Assembly: GCA_003508835.1 (NCBI GenBank)
Contig: PUFA01000202.1
Span: 2,604,001 to 2,668,000 of the forward strand
Length of the DNA stretch: 64,000 bases
From: Eonycteris spelaea
Lineage: Eukaryota > Chordata > Mammalia > Chiroptera > Pteropodidae
Reading direction: 5' to 3'
In this document: positions 42,726 through 53,383 of the stretch, one piece after another
Layout of the letters: the number at the start of each line of letters is the position of its first letter
How positions within the stretch are numbered: the stretch's first letter is position 1
Made by a program: the position numbers and the translations under genes
Notes under the pieces: generated by a model
What the model was told of the DNA's origin: nothing
The model's database searches: none
The model's input: the letters and a program-made list of their open reading frames with translations, nothing else

Positions 42726-44518
42726 GTTCTGAGGACTTGTTCGAATACACGGTTTGTTAAAACAGCACTTAGGTGTTGAAATGTCTGATAATCACTTGTT
42801 ACCCGCCGAAATTTGTTAATTCGGTTTCTGAAAGTGACCGCCCTTGTTTTTCTTCCAGAGGTGGTTGTTCCGATAGTAACCGTTTAAGAAAGAAGAGACA
42901 AATGGTGTTGGGCCATTGTCACATGAGCCGGGCCAGCATTCCGGAATCTGTTTTTAACAGATATCCGTTGCCCGTATTCAAAAGCAACCTACATACCAGT
43001 GAAGTCAATACTCAATAAGATCATAAAATTTGTTTACTCGTCTGCATCAAAATCTTCCTAGATAGTGAAAGGTATCTTTCACTTTTCTGATCTGCCATTT
43101 TTCTGAGGCTAGTACACAGTTCCTCTCCTCTCTCCCAGGATTGATGCAAGCTAGCCTTTTCCCATTTGATACCCTTAAGGAAAAACCAGGTGGTAGGGGA
43201 GTGGATGGGCAAGCATTCAGACTTAGTATGGATTAATTTGTGATATTTTAGTATTTTAGTAACTCTCGTTATTTTCTCCAGGTTCTGCTAAGTCTGGGAT
43301 GGGGCAGAGAAACTCATCTGAGTGATGGCATTTCTCCTCCCCATTATTATTTCTCGCACAGGATATTTAAAAATTTTTGGTAATCATCTTACTTTGAAGA
43401 TAAAGGAAGGAACAGGAAGTAGTCGTTTTACTGGGAGTTTTCCTAGAGAATGTTATTTTGACTTTCTTCATGAGATGAAAGAGAAGCTAAATTATATCCG
43501 GCTTCAGTTTAGATAGTGCATTTTTGTTCAAAGTGTGCTGTGAAGTTTAGAACTTTCTATCATGTCACAGTGACCTGGCCACACTCCTTTGATTCCTAAG
43601 GGTTACTAATCTTATTCTTCTAAATATATTTCAAATACAGTTCAACAAATGGCAATTAGATGTCTTAGGGGAGTTAGGTGCAAACGAGCTGATGAGAGTG
43701 AGCCCCTTATATATTTTACCGTAATTTTAGAAACGTATCTAGAATGGACAAGAAACGTTTCCTCATTCTTTACCCGGACTTCAGAGTGTTCAAGTACTGG
43801 GCCCTGCAGTCTGAATTTGTGAAAATCTCCTTAAATGATTAGCCTGTTTGACTGGCCTTAATTCAGTACGTCCCCAAATTATTTGATGTTTAAAAGTGTT
43901 TGAACATTAACGCAAGTACTTTTTAGAAAGTCTTCCATGAAGCCATTTTTAGAAACGGTGAATTATAGAGTGGAAACACGCAAGTGAACGGGAGAGCCAT
44001 TACCTCTCTCAGCCCCGTTTTCCTTAGTATATTTAGGTCTCTTTTATGAAAATGTTTCCGTCTCTTTTCTGGAATGTTGGAAGGTTCTGTTCCTTAGTTT
44101 GTGAAACATGATCGAGCAGTTTCCTTACAATTGTGCTTACAAGTTTATATATATATATATATTCTACATTATATTATATCGCAATACGAAGTTTTTTTGT
44201 TTTTTTGTTTTTTGTTTTTTAAGAAAAGAATAACAGCTTTGAGGAGATGGCCCAGGCAGGGACAGTCCTGCCTCTTCTCGGGTACCAAGGGGCTGAGGCA
44301 GGGAGAGAGGAGCGTCGTGAGAAGGTCAAGCCCCTCTCTGGAGGAAGAACTGCTACGTGACACATCCGGTTGGTTTAGACAACATTCGGAGCCCGATCTG
44401 CCCTGTTAGCTCGTTCTCTAAGAACAAAACAAGCAACTGAACACAGTCCACACTCAGCTAAGTCGAAGCCCAAGAAGTCAGTAGCATCACAGGCTCTACC
44501 TGCTCACCCGGAGCATGA
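42726..44518. other. Unclassified non-coding DNA
   Basis: No gene or repeat family was recognised. A (TA)n patch is at 44147-44162 and a T-rich (TTTTTTG)n-like patch at 44190-44220. The DNA is moderately AT-rich. Confidence 0.45.
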
Positions 44519-44599
44519 GAGTGTGTGTGTGTGTGTGTGTGTGGTGGGTGTGTGTGTGTGTGTGAGTGTGAGTGAGAGAGAGAGAGAGAGAGAGAGAGG
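44519..44599 (+). repeat. (GT)n-(GA)n compound microsatellite
   Basis: GT units with one short interruption run into GA units at about 44572-44599. Confidence 0.95.
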
Positions 44600-46164
44600 A
44601 TAAGGGAAAGACGGTGCCACCACTGTCCTCTTTGTGTCCAAGTACTAAACGGGCCTCTTTTCCTCTTCTAAAGTCTTGTTTTAAAGGAGGCTTGACTTGG
44701 TTGCGTCTCCTCCAACGACTTTGGCTGGTTTACGAGCCACTCTGTGACATTACGCCCTGGCACACATGAATCAGGGACATTGTTTAGTATGAGAATATAG
44801 TCCACGTGAGAAATTTTTTTTTTTCATGAACAGATAGGATATTAAGGAATTCGATAGTTTACATATTTAAGCTCAACCCAGTGAATATTATTTCTTAGGA
44901 AAAAGTGAATATGATTTTAAGCTTTAAAGTTTAAAAATAAATCTGTAATACATTATATTTAAATAATACATTCCATGTCAATGGAGAAAAATGATGACAG
45001 AGAAGGACATGGAGGAAACTTTTAATTTCTCAAAGTTAATTTAATTTAACACTTTTTAATTAAGAAAAGCAGGAGGCCTGGAATGCAATCTATCCATCAG
45101 ACTTTGAGAAGGGTAGGCTCCAGGGAAAAGATTGTCTTGATAAAAAACCAAACCGAATGTATGTAATTGTGAGGAAAAAAATCGAGAGGCAAATGACAGA
45201 ACTATTGGAGTATTTAGACTTAACGATTGTATAAATTAAGAAAAAAATTAAAAAAATTTTAACTCCAGGAATAATTTTAAAATTTGAATAGAGAACATAA
45301 TCATGCTATCCTATTTAGCTCAGCCCCCCAAAATTTACATAGTGGTAATGATGTCAACTATGAATGCTGATTCACTCAAAAATTATGACATAACTTAGGG
45401 AAAATGGGAATTACTATTAGATTTCTAAAACTATGTTCACGAGTCACTTTAATAAAAATTAAGCTTAAAAAAAAGAAAAACCTATAGATAGTAAAATCAC
45501 ATTATAGGAAAGATGGTTCATAAGAGAGTTATTTAAAGACTATCATCTCAGCAAGATAAAGATCAAATCAAATAGAGTGAAAGCTAAGAGAAACATTTGC
45601 TTTTTTTTTTTTTTTTTTGGTCAGTAGAAATTGGCTCTGTTCCTGGAGAGCCTGAATTGTAAATTCTGGTCATCAGACCAGCATTACACTGATGAAGCAG
45701 AGAGGTGAGAGTGTATTCTACTAAGTCAAAGACACAGAAATTATGAAAGGGGCATACAGAACCTGACAGAGTTCTGCGTATTCTGCTGAGCTGATAAATA
45801 GAGAACTAAGTTAAGGTGGATCAAACTCAGGTTTGCTCTCAAGCTTTTAATGTTTTCAAAATGTATGTATCTGTCTGATCACTTAAAGGCTTATAGTAAT
45901 AATAATCCAAATTCTATTTATTTCCCTCGCCAAAGGAATAAACGTTCGAGGAGACAATTCGATCTGTGTGAATAATTTACCCAGAATCCTGGCTTGCTCT
46001 GCAGAGAGTGATTTATATAACCTTTGGGTCAGCTTGTGCTTCACGGCGCGCTAAACTCTTGACACCTCTTTAAACGGGAGGCAGGTTTGTTACTCGTATT
46101 ACTAAACATTGACAGCAAACTCTCCAAAAAAGGAAACTCCCTCAGAAGATTACAAAACGTTAGC
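44600..46164. other. AT-rich unclassified DNA
   Basis: No gene was recognised. A run of 18 T lies at 45601-45618. The segment is AT-rich and CpG-poor, in contrast to the DNA on its right. It may be an old L1 interior, but no landmark is clear enough. Confidence 0.4.
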
Positions 46165-46345
46165 GCAAAAGAGAACTGAAAGGTGATCTTGAAGAAACCA
46201 GCATTTTACAGACGAAGAAACTGAAGCACAGCGTGACTTGCCTATGCCTCTAGGCCCCCGGGGTGCATGTTGGCCTAGCGCTGGGTCCCCAACCCTCGGA
46301 CCCGCGCCCCGGTACCGGTGTCAAGCAGCCGCCCTCTCGCGCTTG
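46165..46345 (-). repeat. MIR/MIR3 SINE, antisense
   Basis: 'actgaaaggtgatcttgaag' (MIR3-type end), 'cattttacagacgaagaaac' with 'tgaagcacagcgtgacttgc' and 'cctatgcctctagg' are in antisense order. The rest is CpG-rich. Confidence 0.7.
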
Positions 46346-46479
46346 GTGAATGAGTGCGCTAGGCCCTGAGAGGGCAGCAGTGGAAGAACCATAATACCTG
46401 ACATCAGGCCACTCAAAATCGGACAGGGAACATCGACACACAGACCCCGTGCCCCTCCTGCGCGCCCAGAAGCATGATT

Positions 46480-47005
46480 CTGTACTCGGAACACAGCTGC
46501 TGGAAGGATCTTTCTAGAACATACAAGTCTGAGGATGTTGTCTGCGCCCGCTTAAAACCCAACAGCAGCCCGTCGTTGCCTGTGGGTAAATCTGCCTCCT
46601 TATTCTCCGAGCGGTTGACTAACTTATTATCTATGTCGTGCCCAAGGTCAGCCTAGACCAGTCGCGTTTCCGGAAGCGTGACACGCTGCTGCGTTCTGCC
46701 AGGCCTTTCCTCACGCTGGCGTCTGCCCGGACTGCCCGCCCCCACCACACTCCGCCAGGCTGTGTCCTTTCTGACGCTTTGCCTTAGGTTTCTCTCCTCC
46801 AACCTCGATGTCAAGGTCACCCATAGAACGCACCACGCCCTCCTCTGTTTACTGTCTGTCCTGTCCCGCCCATACTCTATGGCACCTCCGGCGCTTCATA
46901 AGATTGATTTTTAAAAAATAACTAAATTCGTTGTTTACACCTACGTCTTGTTCTAATCGAAGGCAAGCTCCTCGACGGCTCAACTGTCTTCTTTGTGCCT
47001 TAGAA
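46480..47005 (+). repeat. L2 relic, 3' half (left part)
   Basis: 'ctggaaggatctttctagaa', 'ctgcgcccgcttaaaaccca', 'ctgccaggcctttcctcacg', 'gcaccacgccctcctctgtt' and 'gaaggcaagctcctcgacgg' with 'gtgccttagaaca' follow the L2 3' region in order. A hAT-like element interrupts it at 47006 and the tail continues at 47236. Many CpG lie at consensus CA/TG positions. Confidence 0.8.
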
Positions 47006-47243
47006 CAGCGGTTCCCCAACCTTTGTGGCACCGGGCACCGGCGCTCCTATGAGAATCTCACGCCTGATGACCTGAGGTGAGCCGAGGCGGTGATGCTGGC
47101 GCTGGGCAGCGGCTGCAGGTGCAGATGGAGCTTCGCTCGCTCGCTCTGCAGCTCACCGCCTGCTGTGCGGCCCGGTTCCTATCAGACCACGGACCGGTAC
47201 CAGTCTGTGTGTGGCCCAGGAGCTGGGGACTCCTGCCCTAGAG
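46998..47243. other. 8-bp target-site duplication around the hAT-like element
   Basis: 'ccttagaa' at 46998-47005 and 'ccctagag' at 47236-47243 match at 6 of 8 bases. An 8-bp duplication is the hAT hallmark. The flanks join into a continuous L2 tail ('..gcctagaacagtgcctggcac..'-like). Confidence 0.65.
47006..47235 (+). repeat. Non-autonomous hAT-like DNA transposon
   Basis: It starts 'cagcggttccccaacctttg' and ends '..gagctggggactcctg', so the ends are imperfect terminal inverted repeats. The interior has 'ggcaccgggcaccggcgctc', 'ctgctgtgcggcccggttcc' and 'gaccacggaccggtaccagt', typical of a common mammalian hAT MER element (name uncertain). It is 230 bp and inserted in an L2. It carries more CpG than I would expect for its apparent age. 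Confidence 0.85.
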
Positions 47244-47300
47244 CACAACTCAGCAGCTGGCTCATAAAAACTCCGTCGAGTGCACTGCTCACGGCAGCCC
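47244..47300 (+). repeat. L2 relic, 3' tail (right part)
   Basis: 'cacaactcagcagctggctc' with 'ataaaaactccgtcgagtg' continues the L2 that was split by the hAT-like element. Confidence 0.6.
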
Positions 47301-47769
47301 TCCCGCAGGGTGATGGCGGTGGAAGGAGCTGTGGCCTGCACGCGGAGCGGCCGCCCCGGAGGATAAAGTATGTGCCCAAGTCTTAAAGCGTCGGTACCAC
47401 ATCCAGGCAGAGGGTGGGGGCGGTTCAGATCCGGCAGCAAAAATAGAATGCATGAGGGTGCGGAGGCTTGAGAAATGGCAGAGATCGAGGTCCCGGTCGA
47501 GAGACGGTTGAGAGATGGTTGTAGTGATTTCGTTCTTGAACTAGAAGACTCTGTGGATGCCAGTTGGGGCTCATGCAGGGAAAGTCCTGGTGATCCGTGC
47601 TGAGAAGGGAGCTTTGCTTGCCTTAGAAGGAGCTGAAAGAGGCTTGTGGAGGTCAGTGCCCAAGCGTGTGAGTGGCTGGCAGTGCCTGCTGAGAGAAAGG
47701 ACCATGTGACAACCAGACAGGGCCCGCTCGAGAGCGGGATGGGACGGGCGCTCTGCGTCCAGCCTGGTG

Positions 47770-48280
47770 GCACTGCTCTGAGGGCTCAGAGCGCTGAGGA
47801 TGGTCCTGGGGGAAGTGGCGAGAGCCCGAAGCGAGGCCGTGGAGATGGAGAGAAGCAGAGTGATTGGGACGATGTGGCAGCGGCGGGATGGCGAGTGGTG
47901 GCGAGATAACGACGAGGAGTGAGGAAAAGGGAGGCGTGAAGAACAGTTTCAAGCCTTTATCCCCGAATGGTCCATGGCGGCAGTGTCTTGCTAGGGGACG
48001 CAGGAAGAAGAGGTTTGGGGAAAAAACACTCAGTGGACTCTGTAATGCTCGTGAAATATTTACAGGAAGATCCCGGGGGCGCAGTTGGAAGGATGTGTCT
48101 CGTGCTCAGGAAAGAGTGTAGGTCGCGAATGGCAACCGCGTTTGTAGGCGTGGATGCGATCGTGTGAGAATGAGAGGCGGTCCAGCACCAGGCCCTTGGG
48201 GAAGGAGGAGAGAGAGGGAGGGAGACACTAGGTACAGACCGGAGTGGACGAGGAGCGGAGCAAACCCACATGGATGACAG
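47770..48280 (-). repeat. L2 relic, ORF2 region, antisense, CpG-enriched
   Basis: 'gctgaggatggtcctggggg', 'gtggagatggagagaagcag', 'atggcgagtggtggcgagat' with 'gaggcgtgaagaac', 'gaatggtccatggcggcagt', 'gaagaagaggtttggggaaa', 'gtggactctgtaatgctcg' and 'gtggatgcgatcgtgtgaga' match antisense L2 ORF2 in order over 500 bp. A-to-G changes have created CpG at many positions. Confidence 0.7.
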
Positions 48281-48899
48281 AACTTGTGGACACAGGGAAG
48301 GAAGAGCTCACGGCGTTGCAGCCGAAGAAACACTAAGGAGATGCCTGACCCAAGGGCCCTGGAAGAGCTAAGGGGAGACTATGAACGAGCTCAAGGGGGG
48401 CTGGGGGAAGTCCAGCACGGCCAGCCCCAGGCTCCTCATGCTTCCTGGTCCCATCCGGTCCCTGAGCCTGAGGCTGAATCGAATTGTCATTTATGCTAAA
48501 GGCTTCATCTGTTTAGGGCTAGGGACATCGAGGTGCTTGGACTGACTCTCTCTGGCAACAACTTGATAAAGCATTGAGGGCTTTTCGCATTCATTCTCTT
48601 CTTTATTTGTTTGAGTCGGGCTGGGTTAAGAAGGTAACGACTGAAGAAGTAGAAGAAAAACATGAAAATGAAGGAAAAATGAGACGCATTTGCTTTTTTA
48701 AAAGGTGACGTGCCAAACAGAAGTTCTAGACCCCCCCCCTTTTTTTTCTGCTTCCACAGAGTCTTGGGTCTATTTGTAGGAAAACTATAAGCTAGCATGT
48801 CCAATGTAGGCTCCAATGGGCCAGCAAAAAATGAAATCACCGTGTAATTTGTTCCGAATTTCTCAAAAAAAAAAAGGGTTTTACTGAAGGACTTAGTAC
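48281..48899. other. Unclassified non-coding DNA
   Basis: No gene was recognised. A run of 9 C followed by T lies at about 48731-48747. Confidence 0.4.
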
Positions 48900-49140
48900 G
48901 TGTGGAGACTCACAGCGTGGTCGGTGGATGGTGTGGGAATCGAGGGTACAGAAAGTGAGAGGAAGCACTTAAAAATTGTCGGAGCGATTTAGAACGCGGT
49001 GACATACAACCGTGTCGTGCGTGGACTCGTCGTTGGGCAGGGCGTGAGCGGGTTTCGGTGGTGCGAAACTCACCCGGCGAGTCACACGGGGCATGACCCG
49101 GGCCCTAGTCATGCGCGAGAGGGCCAGGTATCAGACCACA
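48900..49140. other. CpG-dense stretch of ordinary GC content
   Basis: About 21 CpG occur in 240 bases by my count, with the highest density at 49021-49080 (8 in 60), although GC content is only moderately high. No promoter or repeat was recognised. Confidence 0.5.
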
Positions 49141-49152
49141 AGAGTTTGGAAG

Positions 49153-49200
49153 TTTTTTTTTTTTTTTTAAACTAAACAATAACAACAACAACAACAACAA
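49153..49200 (+). repeat. Poly-T (16) and (AAC)n simple repeat
   Basis: Sixteen T at 49153-49168 are followed by AAC trinucleotide repeats at about 49176-49200. Confidence 0.9.
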
Positions 49201-49424
49201 CCCGACGGATAGTTTGAGACGCACCGCTTCAGATCACAAGTGCAACTTGTAGCTAGTTTGGGACACGGTAATGGGCAGGGAGTTTGAACACACACCCGAA
49301 AATCCGGACGCACAGCGAGAGGAGATTGGAATTCGTGGCAGAGGCTGGGAGGTGGGGATGGAAATGTACAAAACGACCTTCTGAACAGAACTTCTAGATC
49401 GAACGTGGGCCGATTTGTTTTTAA

Positions 49425-49500
49425 AACATCCCCCAGTGTGTGACAGTTCCAAGCATAAGCGTAGTAGGTACTGAGTAAGGATCTATTGACTATCGAATTG
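49425..49500 (+). repeat. L2 3' end fragment
   Basis: 'gtgtgacagttccaagcata' with 'agcgtagtaggtactgagta' and 'aggatctattga' resembles the L2 tail ('..gcctggcacatagtaggtgctcaataaatatttgttga'). Confidence 0.55.
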
Positions 49501-49694
49501 GTTGTTCTAACTATGACACAGAGGAGAGACTGAGGAGGGGAATGGCTACTATTAGAAAAAGAGACCTTAAAAACAGTCTCAATACAGGTTGATAGGACCG
49601 GCCAGCCCAGTGGACACGAAAATAAAGACAATACAGAGCTAAGGAATATTGGGAGAACCCTCCGTTCTCCCCATCCGAGCGAGGCTATCCGTTA

Positions 49695-50237
49695 AGGTCC
49701 AGTGCAGAATTCTGGGATCATCCTGGACTCCTCATCTTCGTCCCCCGTATTCTGTCACTCTCTGAGTCCTAAATGTCTCTTGATTCCGCCTTCTCTTTCT
49801 CCCACGCACCAGGGCAAGCCGGAGCACCTGTCCCAGGAGCTTTTCCAACAGTTCCTAAACAGTCTCCCTGCCCCAGGCTTACCCCTCCCACCCGCCACCC
49901 CGCCCCCGTTCAAACTTTCTTTCAAAACTGAAAGTCTGGCATCTGTACTTTATCGTCTAGAACCCTGAAATGACGTTCAATTTACCTCATAAGCTTAAGC
50001 AATAACTTAAGCTATAAATAATCAGCCCCGGACAAGGCTCTGTGATCATCTGGAACTTGCCTCACCCTCCAGCCTTTTCTTTGGCTCCTTATCTAGTGAT
50101 CCATAAATCTCAGTGACACTAAACTACTTGTCACCCCTGCCTGCCCCAGGGTGTGCCACGCTAGTCTGTGCCCCCCTGCGGCTGCTGCTCCTTCTGCCTA
50201 AAGCATCTCCATCCCCGCGCCCACCTGTGACGCCATC
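49695..50237 (+). repeat. L2 relic, ORF2 C-terminus and 3' region (left part)
   Basis: 'gcagaattctgggatcatcc' with 'tggactcctc' encodes the L2 ORF2 motif like Arg-Asn-Leu-Gly-Val-Ile-Leu-Asp-Ser. Downstream are 'ggacaaggctctgtgatcat' with 'ctggaacttgcctc' and 'ctgctgctccttctgcctaa'. The L2 is interrupted by an MLT1-like LTR at 50238 and resumes at 50680. Confidence 0.85.
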
Positions 50238-50674
50238 TACTAGTTCCTTGTTGCTGCTGCAGCGAATCACCACCACACACGGAGTGGCTTCAAAATGACA
50301 CGAATGTATCGTCTTCCTGTTGTAGTATCCGGAGTCTGAAGTGAGCCTTACGGGGCGCAAGTCAAATCGAGAGCAGAGCCGCGGACCTTCGGCTCAGGCA
50401 GAGACTCCCCTCTGTACCTTTCCCAGCTTCCGGTTGCTTCCCCCCCCCCCCCCCCCCCGCCGCTTCCACTGTCTCCTCTCTTCCACTCTGCTCCTCCTGC
50501 CTCCCTTTCGAGTAAAGATCCTCGTGAGGACCTCAGGCCCACCGGATAATCTATCCTCTCTCCTTCTTCCCCGAATTGAGTCACACCTGCAGAGTCCCCG
50601 TTGCCATGTAAGGTAACGTATTCAGGGATTCAGGACAGGGACCTATTTGCAGAGCCATTGTTCCGCCTGCCACG
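50238..50674 (-). repeat. MLT1-like solo LTR (MLT1C/D type), antisense, nested in L2
   Basis: It reads 'ctagttccttgttgctgctg' with 'cagcgaatcaccacc', 'ggagtggcttcaaaatgaca', 'agtatccggagtctgaagtg', 'acctgcagagtccccgttgc' with 'catgtaaggtaacgtattca', and 'agccattgttccgcctgcca'. This is the antisense MLT1 LTR pattern. It is 437 bp, flanked by the 5-bp duplication 'ccatc' (50233-50237 and 50675-50679). It contains a 19-C run at 50440-50458. Confidence 0.85.
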
Positions 50675-50679
50675 CCATC

Positions 50680-50970
50680 CAACTCCCACTTTCCTCTTAG
50701 GGCTCGGCTCAGGTTCCGCTCTCTCTCTGACGCATCCTCTGCTAATCCTTGCACTCAGAGCCAGTCACGCTCTATTTTGTGTCACACGCATGCCACCATG
50801 ACTACATGGATTAGCTTGCATTGCACATATTAGCTGTTTAAACATGTCTATGTCTCTACTAAACTTTGAGCTCTTGGCGGGGGGGGGCAGCTTATTGATC
50901 TTCGCGTGTGGCCAGCACCTCGTACAACATATGACGTGTAGTAAATAAGAGCTCAATTTCTTTATTTGTT
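50680..50970 (+). repeat. L2 relic, 3' end (right part)
   Basis: 'caactcccactttcctctta' with 'gggctcggctcaggttc', 'cactcagagccagtcacgct', 'ctctactaaactttgagctc' and 'acatatgacgtgtagtaaat' with 'aagagctcaattt' complete the L2 interrupted by the LTR. Confidence 0.8.
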
Positions 50971-51129
50971 TAAAGTAATGTGCCAGGCACTGTCATGACC
51001 AATCTTCCTGTGACATCCAGATAGAGATTTAAATGATGACTGAAGCGACAGTGCCTCCTGGGCTCTCCAGGGTCATCTCCTTTCACTGCCGCCCGTACGC
51101 CTCGTGACCCCGTCTCACACCTGCTTCCT

Positions 51130-51500
51130 CTCGACTCACACGCACTTTCTAAGCCTTCTTGATCGTGCCAGGCCTTTCCCAGCCTCATCGCTCTATCCAT
51201 AATGTTCTTCCTCCAACTTTTTCTATGTTATGAATCTCTATTCATTCTTCGAGGAACAAATCAAAAATTTCCCTCTGCAATGCCTTTTACGATCTCCTCA
51301 AGACAGAATGAGTTCCCTCCTCATTTGGGTTGCTAAGATCGTGTGTCCATATCTGTATGACATATCTCACACTGTGTTTTGCTTGGTCATATACATATCT
51401 GTTCCCCCACAGAGTGTGCAAGGACCATATCTTGTTTATAATACTATAAGGCATATAGCAAGTGCTTGAGAATGTTTCTTAAATTAAACTGAACATACGC
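51130..51500 (+). repeat. L2-like 3' end
   Basis: 'gaatctctattcattcttcg' with 'aggaacaaatcaaaaatttc', 'gcctcatcgctctatccata', 'ttgcttggtcatatacatat', 'gtgcaaggaccatatcttgt' and 'agcaagtgcttgagaatgtt' follow L2/CR1-like 3' order. Divergence is high. Confidence 0.55.
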
Positions 51501-51539
51501 AGGCGTGAGCAAGGAGAGCAATGGGAAAACCAAAGATAA

Positions 51540-51810
51540 AAGATGCCCTTAGGAAAAGGTAGGGAGGACAGAGGAGACAGAGACACCGTCAGAGAGTGTT
51601 AGGAGTCTCAGGGAAGCCAGAGTGAGATGGAGACCAGAGTTAGAGAGACTGATCTCTATCTCATTAAAGAGGAGAGCAAAGGCCGTAGCACCAAAGGCCG
51701 CCGAGACGCTGACCTGGGAAATCCACGAGAAAGGCCATTGGCTTTGACTTTTCAAAGGTCTGACCGATTTTAGGAAGCACAACTTTGAATGTGTTCGTTC
51801 GGGGCCCTGA
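51540..51810 (-). repeat. Possible L2 ORF2 fragment, antisense
   Basis: 'aaggccattggctttgactt' with 'ttcaaaggtctgaccg' and the purine-rich upstream part resemble antisense L2 ORF2 ('..gaccattggatttggcaa.. ..aggtcattggtgacc..'). Weak. Confidence 0.35.
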
Positions 51811-53293
51811 GTCTACTCCTGTTTTTTAGATCAGGAGAAGAAGGACCTCCGGAAGATAAGAGACTGGAGGAAGAGGAAAACCAGACTTCTAATCTGATCC
51901 ATCGATCTGAATGCCTGAGGATACCATAGCCAAGCTCCAAGTCGTGTCGGGAGGCTTGGTTCTTTCATTTGATACAGAGGGTTTGAAATACAGGGAGCCG
52001 TGGGTAGTTTTCAGGGCATATGGGGACCCACTGGATATATCCCCAGTAATAACCAGACGTTTCATCAACGGGCTACAGCCAGCCTAGAAGTCTAGAGGTC
52101 CTTGGGTTCAAGGGTGAAACGGCTCATCTCACTTCAATTTCTCCTCCATGACACTTTCCCGGATGATGGGATTTCTTTGTACGAGGCATTCTCTGACCCA
52201 GTGAACCAAAAGTCCCCACGCCTCTGCCTGCCTTGAACCTTTCTCTCCTGTCCCCCGAAACTGCTTTCGGTGACATTCTCCAACCTCTGTCCTGCTTGGC
52301 TGAGCCCTGCCGCCAGCTGTCTGTCTTGACCCATCCTGAGTCTGATCTAAACCAACGCCTATGCTCGCCACCTGCCTGGCTTCTCTCCCAAATTGATTTC
52401 ATGTCTCATCTAGTTCTGTGACCTGCTTCTGTGGTGTCCCAGATCAGTCTCCTCTGGTCTGGCAGGGCATGCCTTCTCAACAGGAGTGAGAATGGGTCTT
52501 GGGGATGAAAAACGACTTAATGTTTTCAAGTATAAAGTAGGCATATACACACAGTATACAAACCGATGCAACAATATACCCGTGGTATTAAACTGTCACG
52601 GGGGAGCAATTAAAGATGTCTGAAAAGGCTTCTTAGGAGGGTGATAATTACGGGGGAGAAGGGAGTGGCTGAGGAACAGCGTGATCGGTGATGAGACTGA
52701 AATTCAGGTTACGAGAGGAACATCAGAACAGTGGAAGATGAGGGAAAGGAGGCAGCCAGGCAGGTGGCGAGCATGACTTGACTGAGAAGGAGCTTATGGA
52801 GAGGGGTCCAATCTAGCAAACGCGTTTTGAGCAATCCTCATGTATGATGAGCTGTGCGACACCCTTGCCCATCCGTCAGCAGAAAGCTGCTCATTTTAGT
52901 CTCAACATACACGTTCCTGACAGGAACAACAGCGACATTTTCCGTGAGGACGGTAGCCTACCTGTATCCTCTCTGCTTCAGCAGTTTTTATGCTAATTAG
53001 GCCCTTGGAGGCAACTCCTCATTCGCATTTTGCAACCTAAGAAAAAGGAAAAAGACAACCCGGCTTGTGCTTGTAGAAGATTCCTTTCATGGCAGCCTTT
53101 CAACTGGGTTGGGCAATTTAAAAGATGCGGTCGTAATCATGACTGACTCATTAAGGTGCTGTAGGGAAACCTGAACGTCTCTTACTTACTGTTGGAAAGA
53201 GGCAAGGAGAAGGCAGGAGTGGAACTAATCCAAGGAAAACAAGTTCCAGTCTTTGAACAATAGACAGACTCGAGAACCTCCTTAGCCGGGCTC
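51811..53293. other. Unclassified non-coding DNA
   Basis: No gene was recognised. The region at 52140-52420 is open in several frames on the minus strand and has L2-like wording near 52180-52300, but not enough to call. At 52500-52620 an A/T-rich patch looks like an unnamed old repeat. Confidence 0.4.
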
Positions 53294-53320
53294 GAGAGAG
53301 AAAGAGACAGAGAGAGAGGG

Positions 53321-53380
<60 letters not shown>
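53294..53380 (+). repeat. (GA)n simple repeat
   Basis: This is an 87-base purine tract. It is imperfect at first and then an uninterrupted GA run from about 53332 to 53380. Confidence 0.95.

Positions 53381-53383
<3 letters not shown>

Noticed and set aside
44519..44599. CRISPR-like or satellite array
   Set aside because: The repeats are simple dinucleotides. No direct repeats with unique spacers occur anywhere in the window, and the genome is mammalian.
47153..47773. 206-codon minus-strand frame as a gene
   Set aside because: It covers the hAT-like element and the L2 tail, so its length reflects GC-rich repeat DNA.
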